From positions 27,700 through 91,699 of the forward strand of contig VKHL01000114.1 in the NCBI GenBank assembly GCA_015146655.1: 64,000 bases of DNA, given 5' to 3'. The notes under the pieces are model-generated. The model was given only the letters and a program-made list of their open reading frames with translations, ran no database searches and was not told the origin of the DNA. A program made the translations under genes and the position numbers. Below are positions 1 through 10,078 of this stretch, piece by piece. The DNA is from Ochromonas danica. Its lineage: Eukaryota; Sar; Chrysophyceae; Chromulinales; Chromulinaceae. Numbering within the stretch: position 1 is the first letter of the stretch; each line of letters opens with the position of its first letter.

Positions 1-192
1 TCTCTCTGCTGCTGGACTGTCTGATTGATTCAAACTTTGCTCTTCTCTTCTTCTCCATCTGATCCAGATCTCTGCCCTGCAGAATTGATTCTGTTCCTTT
101 CTATCTCTTCCTAATCTACTTACCACACACACTCTCTCTGTTTTACTCACTCATTGACTCATTCACCTAGTGTTGTGAAGAAAAATTTGATC

Positions 193-602
193 ATGGCTGA
201 TGATGGTGGATCTGCTGGAAATAAGGTAATTATTAAATTTTAAATTTCCTTCTCTTCCTGAGTCTCTCTTAATCGTTTCTGATTAATGTAAATGACTTTG
301 ACCATCCATGCGATTGTTGTTTAGAAATTGATTCTATTTAACACGAGTAAGAAGGAAAGTCATAATCCAAATAGTGGATTTAAGAAATGGAATCGTCGAT
401 TACGTGGTGTAGGGAAAATACAGACGTAAGTCAATCTACAGTCTCTCTCACCTACTACCTATATTAGACCTTTCACATATAAAGCCTAGCCACACTACCA
501 CAACCATCATTACCTCTTCTTGCCATAGTTTGACTGTATGGTGTTGTTGCTCACATACTACATGTACTACCTGCCTCCTCCTCCTCCTCCTCCTCCTCCT
601 CT

Positions 603-660
<58 letters not shown>

Positions 661-2408
661 CACTTCCCCTCTGTCTCTCAGTCTGTCTGTCTGTCTGTCA
701 CTAACTAACTACTGTATCTGGTGTATCTGGTGTATCTGATGTTTTCAAAAATAGAAACAAAGAAGAGATTTCTTTAGATCGTTTAAGTGATGCTGACTTG
801 ATAGTCTTTGGTGGATCACGTGATTTATTCACTACCACTGAATTCAAAGATCTCAAGCAATTCTTATTAAATGGTGGACGTGCTATGGTGTTGATTGGAG
901 ATGGTGGAGAAGCTTCTTCAGGGAGTAATATCAATTACTTCTTAGAAGACTTTGGTATCAGTGTAAACAATGACTCTGTGACACGTAGTGCTTTTTATAA
1001 GTATTATCATCCTAAAGAAGTGTTTATAGCAGATGGTTTACTTGTTCCTGATGTTGCAAGAAAGAAGAATATTGTTCAATTAGGTGGTGGTAGTGGTGGT
1101 AATAAGAAGAATGCTAATAACAACAACAATAATAATAGTAATAACAACAATAACAATAGTGTGGGTAATAACAATTCCTCTGCCAAAGAGAAGACTTCAT
1201 CCTCCAATAACAATAACAATAGCAATGGAAGTAACAACAAGGAGACGAAGATGAATTTAGTCTATCCCTATGGTGCTTCATTAAATGTTCAACGTCCTGC
1301 TATTCCTTTCTTATCATCAGGACCTATTTCCTATCCTATGCATCGTCCTATTGCTGCTTTATGGGAAGCAGAAACTGTACAAGGAGCTGGTAATCAACGA
1401 GGTCGTTTAGTTGTCTTTGGTTCAGTGGAGATATTTGGTGATGATTGGTTAGATAAAGAAGAGAATGCTAAGATGTGTGATCTATTCACTGCTTGGCTTC
1501 TTGGAGAGGCTGATATTGATTTGACAAGTGATCGTAATGAAGCAGAAATTGCTGATTATCGACCAATTCCTAATCTAGAAGCTCTCTCTGATGTGTTAAA
1601 ACCTTGTCTACAAGCTATGGATCCACTTCCACGAGATTTTACTAAATTGTTTGATTTGGAAATGTTTCGTTTTGGATTTCATCTTGTTCCTCAAGCGTTG
1701 AAACTGTATGAACAGTTAGGTGTTGTTCACGAACCTCTCACTCTAATTCCACCACAATTTGATTGTCCATTACCTCATTTGGGAATTGCAACATTTCCTC
1801 CTGCTATGCGTGAACCAGCACCACCTGCTTTAGATCAATTTGATCTTGATGATCATTTTGCTAAGGAAGGTATTCGTTTAGCTCAATTAACAAACAAATG
1901 TACAGGTGGAGAAGAAGACTTGGAGTATTATATTGCAGAAGCTGGAGAGATTTTGGGTGTTTCTCAAGCTTTGCCCTTTGGAGAACGATCTGCTAAACAT
2001 ATTCTCTTTTCGATCTTTCGGACAATTGTTGACTGTAAGAAGCAAGAGTTTACTAAACCAAGTGATTATTCTGGTATGGGTTTGCAAGGGAGCGTTGGAG
2101 GTGGTGTGGGTGGACCAGTGCCTGGATTTGATCAAATCACTACTCTTGATGGCAAAGTGGATAATCGACAAGTGGACTTCCTTGCCCCTACTCATATTGC
2201 ACATGTTGACTTAGCACCTATTGCTGGATCGAACAGAACTGGTAATCTGATGGTAAGACACTATTCTCACCACTATATCTCAATGCTTAACTATACTGAA
2301 AACTGATGATGATGATTTCATTTGTTTTGTTTGTAGGCATTAGACCCAACGCTGACTTTAGGCGGTCCTGCAATTGGAGGAAATAGCGCGAAGAGCAACA
2401 GGAAATAA
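193..2408 (+). CDS. IFT52: Intraflagellar transport protein IFT52 (IFT-B)
   Basis: IFT52 is a core scaffold of the IFT-B train that carries cargo along the ciliary axoneme. I place four exons: 193-225, 325-425, 755-2252 and 2337-2408, all GT-AG, giving 567 residues. The first exons read into the GIFT domain (ILFNTSKKE near residue 13, then SDADLIVFGGSRDLFT), with KYYHPKEVFIADGLL and the conserved middle region following. An Asn/Ser-rich low-complexity insert (about residues 160-210) accounts for the length above the roughly 440 residues usual for the family. The C-terminal part matches the IFT52 region that contacts its IFT-B partners. The ATG is the first in the transcript-like leader and is followed by a short first exon. 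The gene is convergent with the MNS1-like gene, itself ciliary. Identity is confident; exact exon edges are inferred. Confidence 0.93.
574..661. repeat. (CCT)n/(CTA)n microsatellite in IFT52 intron 2
   Basis: About nine CCT units are followed by about 20 CTA units. The tract lies wholly inside IFT52 intron 2 (426-754), so it does not affect the protein. The CTGT and TGTATC short repeats just downstream (680-740) extend the low-complexity stretch. Confidence 0.9.
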
Positions 2409-2897
2409 AGAACACAAGCATTCTTCTTGTTGAGATAGATGGAGAACCATATCTTATCCTCGTGTGGAAATGTGGAAGAGAGAGAGAGCATTAAGCTACT
2501 GTAACCCCATCATCATCTTCTTCTTTTGTGTGTGTAGATAAGGAGTCTATCAGCTAGTCTAGTCCTGTGTGATTAATATAAACATGATGTAAAACCCCGC
2601 ATCTACTAATATTACTATTTTCATATGGCCTACATGATTAAGAGTGCTATTTGGATGTCTTAGTGTTTCTTAGTAATTAATCACACAGGATTGTTATTGC
2701 TATTGTTGTTAATGGTGTTGGTATTGGCAATGATGGTCCTGTCTGATCTGATCTAGTCTGATACTACTACTATCACACTATGCTGAATAACTAATATCAT
2801 TAACAACAACATTGTTAATGTCAGTCAGTCATTGATAACAAAGTGAGATAGATAGACAGACTGCAGTAGTCTAGACTACAGAGTTAATCTAGATGAG
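2409..2897. other. Convergent 3' intergenic region, IFT52/MNS1
   Basis: The region holds the 3' ends of two convergent ciliary genes. The only structure seen is a 15-nt perfect inverted repeat (2563-2577 and 2676-2690, TCCTGTGTGATTAAT and its complement) spaced about 100 nt apart. No gene is supported. Confidence 0.6.
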
Positions 2898-4358
2898 TTA
2901 TCTACTAGGTCGGAATTGTTCATATTCCTCTCTGGATTCAAACACTTTATTAGGTAGATAACCTTGAAGTCTTGAAGCATGTTCTTCCAATAATCTCTTT
3001 CTTGCTTCTTGAATCACTTTCTTACGATAATCTTCACGTTCTTGAATTTCTCTTAAAGCAATTTGTTCTGATGCACGTTCTTGTTCATATAAAGAACGTC
3101 TTTCTTCCTTTTGTCGTTCAATATGTGACATATGAACAACTTTAGCACGTTGTCGACTTTCTTCTGCTGCACGTTCTTTTGCTTCATCTTCAGCAAACTT
3201 TTGTTTCATCATTAACACTAATCTTGTTTCTTCTTCCATTTCTTTTAATCGTTGTAATTCTTTATATTTCATCATTTCACTATTAGCACGTATCATATCT
3301 TCTTTCATTCGTACAACTTTTAATTGTCTTTCATGAGCATCATGTGCACGTTTAGCTTCTAATTCTTCTTCCCATAACATATCACGTAAACTATTAAATT
3401 CTTCTTCTTCTTTACGTTTACGTTCTGTTTCTTCAATAATTTGATTTAAAATACGATCATCTTCTTCTTTCTTAGCAGCTTTCTTAGCAGCAATACCTTC
3501 ATTACGAGCTTCCATTGATCGATTATATGCTGCAATACGATCTTCTTCAGCTTTTGCAGCAGCACGTGCAGCTTCTAATTCACGTTTACGTTGTTCTTCA
3601 TATGCTTTCACCATTGCAGCAGTAGCAGCTTGTTTTTCTTTTCGTTTACGATAATCACTTTCATCTTCTTGATTAATCTTATTCACAATATCATCAACCA
3701 TAATACGTTCACGTTCAATTTGTTGACGTGCTTCTTGTAAACGTAATTTCTTTTCATTAATTTGTTCTTGTAATAAAGCACGTTGTTGTGCAAATTGTAA
3801 TCGTTTTTCACGATCTTTTAATGATTCTTGTCGTACAGAATGAATACGTTCAGCTTCCATAGCATCTTCAATAGCTTGTATACGTTCTTGTTCTTTCATA
3901 GCCATAGCAATCTTTTCTTCATATTGTGCAGCACGTTCTTTATTTAAATATGCAATTTTCAACATTCGTTCTAAATCACGTAATTCAGGTGATTCTTCAC
4001 AAATTTTTTGAATTTCACGTCGTTTACGTTCTTCATCTGCTGTATCTTTTTCTAATTCATTTGATAAAGCTTGATTTTGTAAGATCGTTAATTCACGATA
4101 TTTCGTATCATATTGTTGTTTTTTCAATTGTTCATCATATAATTGTTCATTTCGACTAATTTGTTGTTGAGCAAGTCGTCGTTGTTGTTCAATACGTTCT
4201 TGAGCACTAGCAACTGACATTAGATTAGCATTTTCTTTACCAAAGGCTGCTAATTCAAGACGTTGTTTCTCCACATCACGTTGTTGTCGAATATTCTTTT
4301 CAATCATTTCTGTGGAAACACGAACTGGTCGACCACCATTTGTTCGATGATAAGACAT
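2898..4358 (-). CDS. MNS1: MNS1-like ciliary coiled-coil (TPH domain) protein
   Basis: The gene has a single exon and encodes 486 residues. I start at the ATG at 4358 (MSYHRTNGG) because the 16 upstream in-frame residues are hydrophobic and non-conserved. The protein is almost entirely charged alpha-helix (Glu/Lys/Arg/Gln heptads), typical of the trichohyalin-plectin-homology (TPH) family of axonemal microtubule inner proteins. The C-terminus, ending EEHASRLQGYLPNKVF, resembles the LLxEHAxxLxGYLPKGxF ending of MNS1, and the length matches MNS1 (about 495). MNS1 lies inside motile-cilium doublet microtubules. CFAP45 and CFAP53 share the TPH domain and are the main alternatives, but the tail favours MNS1. 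The neighbouring IFT52 and the nearby CFAP300 fit a motile flagellum. Confidence 0.8.
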   Translation of the reverse strand: MSYHRTNGGRPVRVSTEMIEKNIRQQRDVEKQRLELAAFGKENANLMSVASAQERIEQQRRLAQQQISRNEQLYDEQLKKQQYDTKYRELTILQNQALSNELEKDTADEERKRREIQKICEESPELRDLERMLKIAYLNKERAAQYEEKIAMAMKEQERIQAIEDAMEAERIHSVRQESLKDREKRLQFAQQRALLQEQINEKKLRLQEARQQIERERIMVDDIVNKINQEDESDYRKRKEKQAATAAMVKAYEEQRKRELEAARAAAKAEEDRIAAYNRSMEARNEGIAAKKAAKKEEDDRILNQIIEETERKRKEEEEFNSLRDMLWEEELEAKRAHDAHERQLKVVRMKEDMIRANSEMMKYKELQRLKEMEEETRLVLMMKQKFAEDEAKERAAEESRQRAKVVHMSHIERQKEERRSLYEQERASEQIALREIQEREDYRKKVIQEARKRLLEEHASRLQGYLPNKVFESREEYEQFRPSR

Positions 4359-4942
4359 GATGAAGATCGAGTCTATAAGGAGAAGATAAAGACAATAAAA
4401 GAGCAAATGAAATGAAAGAATGATCTCTTTCGATTGGGTCGGGTTAGTTGTTTTTGTTCCAGACCAACTGACAAGTGAGGGGAGCGTTACACTTTCTTAT
4501 TAAGTTAACACCACACGCCACTCAACGAAATCGATACTGTAGTGTTTTCCATGCACGTTACACGGTATAGCATGGATTTTATCCTCTTGTCCGATCCTGT
4601 CAATATATCCCGAGTGCGCGTACCATGTATTTTACCTATTGATGGTTATCTACTCCTACCGTAGATCGTCCATTGATATCGGGCCTACAAACAACGTAAA
4701 AATCGTTTTTGTGAACATCTACTAGCTCCATAAGGTTCACCCTCCACATGCCAGGCTCCCACCACGATCTGCTGGGGGTTTAGTAAATGTGCTGAGCATT
4801 AGTCACAATGGAATAGCTATCTCCGGCACAGCATTCATTGTATTCCAAAAGTATCCAATAGCACGCTTGCGAGCGAAAGAATAGAAAACAAGTGAGTGAG
4901 AGTTGAGCAGCTTAATAAGGCCTTATCCACATGGAAGAACAC
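4359..4942. promoter_or_regulatory. MNS1 upstream region and bL28 3' end
   Basis: These 584 nt separate two minus-strand genes and should hold the MNS1-like promoter and the bL28 3' UTR. I see no open frame of note, no repeat and no recognisable element. Confidence 0.4.
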
Positions 4943-5945
4943 TTAAGCATTAACGTTGGCCTCCAAAGCTGCTTTCCTGCTTCCACCACTGGCAGCGAAT
5001 TTGTTCAAATCCACACCATAGATCTTGGCAGTGGCTTGCAAACCCTTGAGCTTGATGGTCTTCAAGGTTCTGGTAGAAATGCGAAGTTGAACAAACTTGT
5101 TTCCTTCTTCCCACCACAAGCGGCGAGACTGAAGGTTAACACCTTGCTCTCGGTGAGTGTGTCTGTTGGATTTGGAGACAGCCATAGCTTTGCTGTTCTT
5201 GCGAGTACCAGAAATATCGCATTTACGTTCTCTCATTTCCAATGCACAGCGGCGATGAACCACCTATTCAAATGTTAACAACACACAATGGACAAAGTTA
5301 TTAGCAATCACAATATACTCATAGCGTAAGAAATGAAGAAAACAGACAAGACGCTTCGATGCCAGTCAACCATCTGCACATCCATTTAGCAAAGCACTCA
5401 TCAAACATTATACACATTTCATATGTATGCTCCAAGACTGACGGGAGAGGATAGTATGAAACCTCCTGAAGGAGAGATCCTACCCGCTAATTACAGAGCG
5501 CGCCATCGTTTGCCCTCTCCATCCCCAGCCTCATCCTTGAAAAACTCAAAGAAGAAGCCTTGAAAAGGGGAGAGATAGCACAGGAGATAGATTTATCCAC
5601 CTGGTCTATCATGGAGAGGGAAGCCAATAGCTGACTGTCGCAATATTTGAAGATCAGTCTTTCATTGAGAGGTTGTCACCAGGACAACCAGAAGAGACCA
5701 ACCGATTAATAATTGCTTCATAACAATTAAACACCAATTGCTATAATAGTTTTAGCTCAAGGAGAGCAAGGTATGATGCAAGGATGTGCAATATAGAGAA
5801 GCAATACGAGTTGATGGTATGCAACTTCGCTTGACCAGGATAAACTCACCTGTTTCTGTGGAAAAGAAGTGAATGCATCAGCAACGTTCATAGTGCATAA
5901 GAACATGCACAAGGCAATGAAGACTATTGATAAGAAGGCAGACAT
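4943..5945 (-). CDS. RPL28: Plastid ribosomal protein bL28 (nucleus-encoded)
   Basis: Two exons, 5850-5945 and 4943-5263, are joined in phase 0 and give 138 residues. The mature part matches the bacterial/plastid bL28 family: KCDISGTRKN, then SNRHTHREQGVNLQSRRLWW, then FVQLRISTRTLKTIKLKGL. It is a component of the plastid 50S subunit. Residues 1-25 form a hydrophobic signal peptide ending in Ala-Asp-Ala, and the next residue is Phe. This is the bipartite ER-then-plastid presequence of algae with secondary red plastids. Because exon 1 carries essentially only the presequence, the intron separates targeting from ribosomal domains. The 586-nt intron is long for this window and contains a 301-bp dispersed repeat. 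A mitochondrial bL28 is unlikely given the signal peptide. Confidence 0.88.
5417..5717 (+). repeat. 301-bp dispersed repeat, copy A
   Basis: This segment is identical by eye, base for base, to 11258-11558 in the same orientation, with abrupt ends and no obvious target-site duplication. It lies in the bL28 intron, antisense to that gene. In the plus direction it has an ATG-initiated frame of about 46 codons (MYAPRLTGEDSMKPP... ending in KKKP, stop). No tRNA-like box or snRNA motif was recognised. It could be a mobile fragment, a retroposed gene 3' end or a non-coding RNA. Confidence 0.9.
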
Positions 5946-6597
5946 CCTGAGATGAGATATCTTGAAGAGAGGAGATCAAGAGGATAGACTAACTTCTTCT
6001 CTCTGTGTGTGACGAAGCAAAGCGAAGGAAAGGCGCAAAGCAGACAGACAAGGGCTGGGGCAGGCACCCTCACACGCACACACACACGGTGACACTGTGA
6101 CACAGGCACACAGTTGTTATTATTGTGATGCGGGGGATGGGCAAAAACGTCATCACTCTGTTTGATATACACATTTAGTTATCACTTTAGAAATAAATAG
6201 CATAATATCATTAAATTCAATTCAATTATTGATATACAACTAGAATAACACGGAATATGATAATTGAATTGAATTTAATGATATTATGCTGTTTATTTCT
6301 AAAGTGATAACTAAATGGATTATATAGAGATTAGTCTATATGATTACCAATTAAACTCTATTACTACACACTCTACACACACTACGATAAAACAAGGAGG
6401 AAGAGGAGGAGTATTTGCGTGGGGTGGGGGGTAGAGGATGCAAAAACCATACAGCAGCTGCACAACACCAACACAGCGGGAGAACATCAACTCTCTACTC
6501 TAATAGAGTCATAGACTAGACTAGTCATATTCCAATCCTACTATATCCTTTTATCATAAGATATCTCTTCTAACTAAGAGAGAAGTGAAGATCGAGA
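5946..6597. promoter_or_regulatory. Divergent promoter, bL28/hydrolase
   Basis: This 652-nt spacer lies between divergent genes. It contains CA/TG dinucleotide stretches near 6060-6110, the long hairpin at 6172-6317, and a purine/G-rich stretch near 6396-6440. It should hold both promoters. Confidence 0.5.
6172..6317. repeat. Near-perfect 58-bp inverted repeat (hairpin)
   Basis: Arms 6172-6229 and 6260-6317 are reverse complements with a single mismatch and a 30-nt spacer. The arms are AT-rich, beginning CATTTAGTTATCACTTTAG. The motif TGATATACA occurs just outside the left arm and again inside the spacer. It could be a MITE-like element or a cruciform-forming promoter element. Confidence 0.92.
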
Positions 6598-8097
6598 ATG
6601 GGGAATGACTTAGATGTTTGTTCTCAAGATAGTTATCTTGAAGAATACTTTCAACAACAACATGGACCTGCTAATGAATCTGTTTGGCAATTTATAACAC
6701 GTAGTAGTGAACAATTTTGCAATAATCTAATTCAACCACGTAGATATCGTTATGATAGTACAGATTTAGATCTCTCCAAGTATTATTCGACTTCTTTCCG
6801 TTTTACCAAACAAATTTCTTGGGAACCTGTGGAATTCAATGCTCCTGTACAAGAACGTAATATGCATTGTTGCTTTTGGAGAAGAATCATAAAGACAAAC
6901 ACGTCATCATCTTCTTCCTGTGAAGTTGATGAATCCTCCAATAACATCAAACCTATTTGTATTATTTATCTACATACGAATTTACGTTCTATGGCGGATG
7001 CTTTGGAAGTTTTCCCTCTTGCTGAAGCCCTGCAAGCACATGTTCTTTCAATGGACTTACCTGGCTGCGGGCAGAGTGATGGACAATTGCATGGTGATAT
7101 GGATAAGGATATTGCTCCTTTGATTGACTGGGCAAAATGCCTTGCTGGTGATGATGTACAAATTGTCTTGTGGGCTCGTGGTCTAGCCACAGCTCCGTCT
7201 ATCCATATGTGTGCTCAGTTTCGACGATCTGCTCCTCCTGCACAGACCTCTAGCAAGTCTCGTTTTTCTTTCTTTCGGTCCACGACCAGTACCGCTGAAA
7301 GTGGCAATGATGCGGGCAATTCGTCCATAACGATTGGAGAAGGAGCGAATACTTCCCCTATCAAAGTAATGATCTTGGATTCTCCTTTCACAGCAATTCA
7401 AGAGATGGTCAAGGTTGCCATGGAGCGGATGCATGGTCGAGGGTATACCCTGACCAAGTCAATCTTGCAATGGGGTATTCAACGCATATTGCATCAACTG
7501 TCCCAAAAGCTCAATGGTCTCAACCTATTCAATATCAAACCAATCAGCGAGGTGAATCTAGTTCGAATTCCTGCTTTCATTCTATGTGCCGATGAAGATG
7601 ACTATATTCCAGCTGATCATGGGGCACAAATTGCTGCCAAATGGGGCGGTCCTGTACAATGTGCAACGTTCTCTGGCAAGCACTTTGGACAACGTAGTGC
7701 TGAGGTGGTCCTTTCAGTACTTCCTTTTATCAGATCATTCCTTGATATTTCGACTTCTTCTTCGAGTCAAACAAAGCCCTCCTTGGTGGAAGGTGTGGAG
7801 GAGAAGAAAGTGGTTGACGAGGATGCTGCTTTACACTTCCTTGATATTGAACGATTAGCTTCTTTACCTGAGCAAGATGATTCTCTTCTTGAGAACTTTG
7901 GGATTGATGTTGAAGAAGAATTTGATGAAGCTTTGTTGATATCAAGATCGAGTACTTACCCTGGTTTTCGTCGACAGATTGCATCGTTTGCCTCTCTGTC
8001 GTGTGCGGAAGGATCAAATGTAAATGGTCTTTCTGCTGGATTGTCGAAGCTAAGATCTCACAGTTTGACTTCCTTGGCATTGCGAGGAATTCCCTGA
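6598..8097 (+). CDS. Alpha/beta-hydrolase-fold protein, nucleophile lost
   Basis: The gene has a single exon and encodes 499 residues. The core (about 117-380) has the order of the ABHD17/Bem46-type serine hydrolase family: a central strand (ICIIYLHTN), an oxyanion-side loop (SMDLPGCGQSDG), the nucleophile elbow, then a cap with DSPFTAIQEM, an acid strand (FILCADEDDYIP, Asp332-335) and a histidine (GKHFGQ, His362). The elbow reads LWARGLATA where the family has LWGRSMGA, so the catalytic Ser is Gly195 and both flanking Gly are Ala. The acid and His appear kept. The N-terminal 115 residues resemble the N-extension of protist members; the C-terminal 110 are Ser/Glu-rich. I infer a pseudoenzyme or binding protein, unless another Ser serves. 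No signal peptide is seen. Confidence 0.75.
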   Translation: MGNDLDVCSQDSYLEEYFQQQHGPANESVWQFITRSSEQFCNNLIQPRRYRYDSTDLDLSKYYSTSFRFTKQISWEPVEFNAPVQERNMHCCFWRRIIKTNTSSSSSCEVDESSNNIKPICIIYLHTNLRSMADALEVFPLAEALQAHVLSMDLPGCGQSDGQLHGDMDKDIAPLIDWAKCLAGDDVQIVLWARGLATAPSIHMCAQFRRSAPPAQTSSKSRFSFFRSTTSTAESGNDAGNSSITIGEGANTSPIKVMILDSPFTAIQEMVKVAMERMHGRGYTLTKSILQWGIQRILHQLSQKLNGLNLFNIKPISEVNLVRIPAFILCADEDDYIPADHGAQIAAKWGGPVQCATFSGKHFGQRSAEVVLSVLPFIRSFLDISTSSSSQTKPSLVEGVEEKKVVDEDAALHFLDIERLASLPEQDDSLLENFGIDVEEEFDEALLISRSSTYPGFRRQIASFASLSCAEGSNVNGLSAGLSKLRSHSLTSLALRGIP

Positions 8098-8553
8098 TCA
8101 AGTTGGAGAGAAGAAAAGTGTGTGTTGTTGGTCAATGTTTAAGATGATTATTGAAAGTACATAATGGTCTTCATGTGTTCTTAATGTTTGTAATGCGACG
8201 TAGCAAAAGTAAAACATAGCAAATTACACGATTTAAGCCCAATTCTAAGGCTCACTCAGAGTGTAATCAGTTCATCCAGTACAAATACAAGCCTCCGCTT
8301 GTCTGTCCAAATGTTCAATTCGTTATCCCCCCCAACCCCTTCCTCTTCTTTTAACTCTGGAACATACACTCCCCAGATCGCCTCCCTCCAAGTGCGCACT
8401 ACTATGTACAGGTTATGCTCAAAGAGAAAGTGTTTTAGACAACTGTGGCCACTGCAGGAACAGCTGGAGCAGACGACACGTCTCTACTCGGTGGAACTGG
8501 TGCTATTAGATATTCAGAGATGGTTAGTGATTACTTCAAAGAAGAGCAAGAAA
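8098..8553. other. Convergent 3' region, hydrolase/ubiquitin-like gene
   Basis: These 456 nt are the 3' flanks of two convergent genes. A short open frame on the plus strand (8299-8664) overlaps the last exon of the minus-strand gene and has no coding character. Nothing else is seen. Confidence 0.4.
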
Positions 8554-9981
8554 TCAAAGAGCCTTACTTTGATAAGCTTGTACAGCATTATGAAGACGAA
8601 CAGCACGAGAGACACAGCTCGCCCAAGCTCCTATACAGATACAAGCAACGACAATCGCCTGTAGAACCATGCAACAAAAGCAAAGATTAGCCGACTAAGA
8701 AGAGGCAGACATCACCATAGACTAGTGAATAACCTAACCTGTATTGTAAATGCTATTACCACTCTTCTATCTAAACCTGACGTATTCCCCGTATTCGATC
8801 CATCACCATTCTCTCCATTATTTCCACCTGAACTATCCCCTCCGCCACTATTATCCCCACCACCATTATTGTTATCATTATCCACTTCATCTTTCTTGGC
8901 TTGATTGTAAGCTTTCTCTACCGCTGCAGAAACATCTACCACCCAGAAAATGCGCAAGACAATACAAGCTGCAGCAAGTATGACAAGGTATTTCACATAT
9001 TTCCGCACATCATCAAATTGAAGAGTTCGTGTAGATTTTAATCCCCATCCTCCTACCACCATTCCCGCTGCACTACAAGCCTAGTATGACAGTGGAAGTG
9101 ATATTAGAAATATGAATATGAACCTTTAACTACGAGAGATTGGCAACTTACAGTGTCAAGAAGAAAGACAAAGGAGTCTAAATTGCCACTACCAAACTTC
9201 CCTATCCAAGTTAGGGCAAACCAATTAAAACTATAATTCAAATTCTCATAGACTATTATCATAGACAACTCTTACCTGTGGAACCAAAGTAGGAGAGATT
9301 ATTAAAGAGAGAGACAGCTGAGAGAAAGATCAACAAGACAGACCAAACTTTCACTTCCCGACCAGTTTCTAAAATAGAGGCATCAAAATGCATGGGAGTA
9401 ATGGTAATTCCTTCTAACTCATATGCAGAGAATCCAGGTGGACGAGATCGTCTAGTAGACGCATTGAAGGTGTTGTTGTTGTTGTTGTTATTGGTATTAG
9501 CTGGGACAGCTGTAACTTGTGTGGTAGATGATGTCGTGTTATCAGTCACACTGACAGCTACAACTGGTTGTGGAGGTGGTAAAGGGAAGAGATGGATAGC
9601 TGCTCCAGTGACTAGTTTGAAAGTTGATAGTGGAGCATCATCAGGTCTTAATTGTCTACCAGAAGCGATTAGTCGTTGTCGATCTAGTGGTACTGGACAA
9701 AGTCGACCAATTTTCTCTTTTAGTATTGCCACTGTAGTTTCACCCGATAATCCAGTAATTTCATGTGCTTCTTCTTTATAGAGGAGACGAAGTGTTGTAG
9801 GTGGAGTAGAAGTCTGAGAAGTTGACAATGTTGAGGTGGATGATGTGATGGTAGTAGCCATTTCAATAGAGGATGGTGATGATGATTGTAAAGGATTGGT
9901 TATGATTCCTTCATTACCACCATGAAGAGTTCCTTCTTCTTCATCTCCAATACGTTGATAACGGGTTCCTCGAGGTAACAT
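8554..9981 (-). CDS. Ubiquitin-like domain multi-pass membrane protein
   Basis: Four exons (9276-9981, 9152-9201, 8739-9080, 8554-8658) splice in consistent phases to 400 residues. Residues about 62-135 form a ubiquitin-like domain (LRLLYKEEAHEITGL, then VAILKEKIGRLCPVPLDRQR, LIASGRQLRPDD, then L-x-x-F and AAIHLF). An Asn/Thr linker follows, then four hydrophobic segments: KVWSVLLIFLSAVSLF, the exon-2/3 stretch, VKYLVILAAACIVLRIFWVV, and AFTIQAIVVACICIGAW, the last of which spans the exon 3/4 junction and supports that splice. An Asn/Gly/Asp-rich loop separates the last two. The layout recalls TMUB or Dsc3-type ubiquitin-like membrane proteins linked to ER-associated degradation, but the orthology is not secure. 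Gene 10079-11002 diverges only 97 bp away. Confidence 0.7.
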
Positions 9982-10078
9982 GATACTCGTCTAGTATGAC
10001 TAGTAATAGAAATAGATAATCTAGTAGTAGTAATAGTAGTAGACGGATCAGTAGTTAACAGCAGGTTACAACAACAGA
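9982..10078. promoter_or_regulatory. Compact divergent promoter (97 bp)
   Basis: Only 97 bp separate two divergent ATGs, so both transcripts must start here, or the plus-strand gene starts at its internal ATG at 10259. The spacer is rich in TAG and AGTAGTAA repeats. No TATA box is evident. Confidence 0.45.

Noticed and set aside
5417-5717. Signal-recognition-particle RNA, U3 or spliceosomal RNA for the 301-bp repeat
   Set aside because: No family core motif was recognised on either strand.
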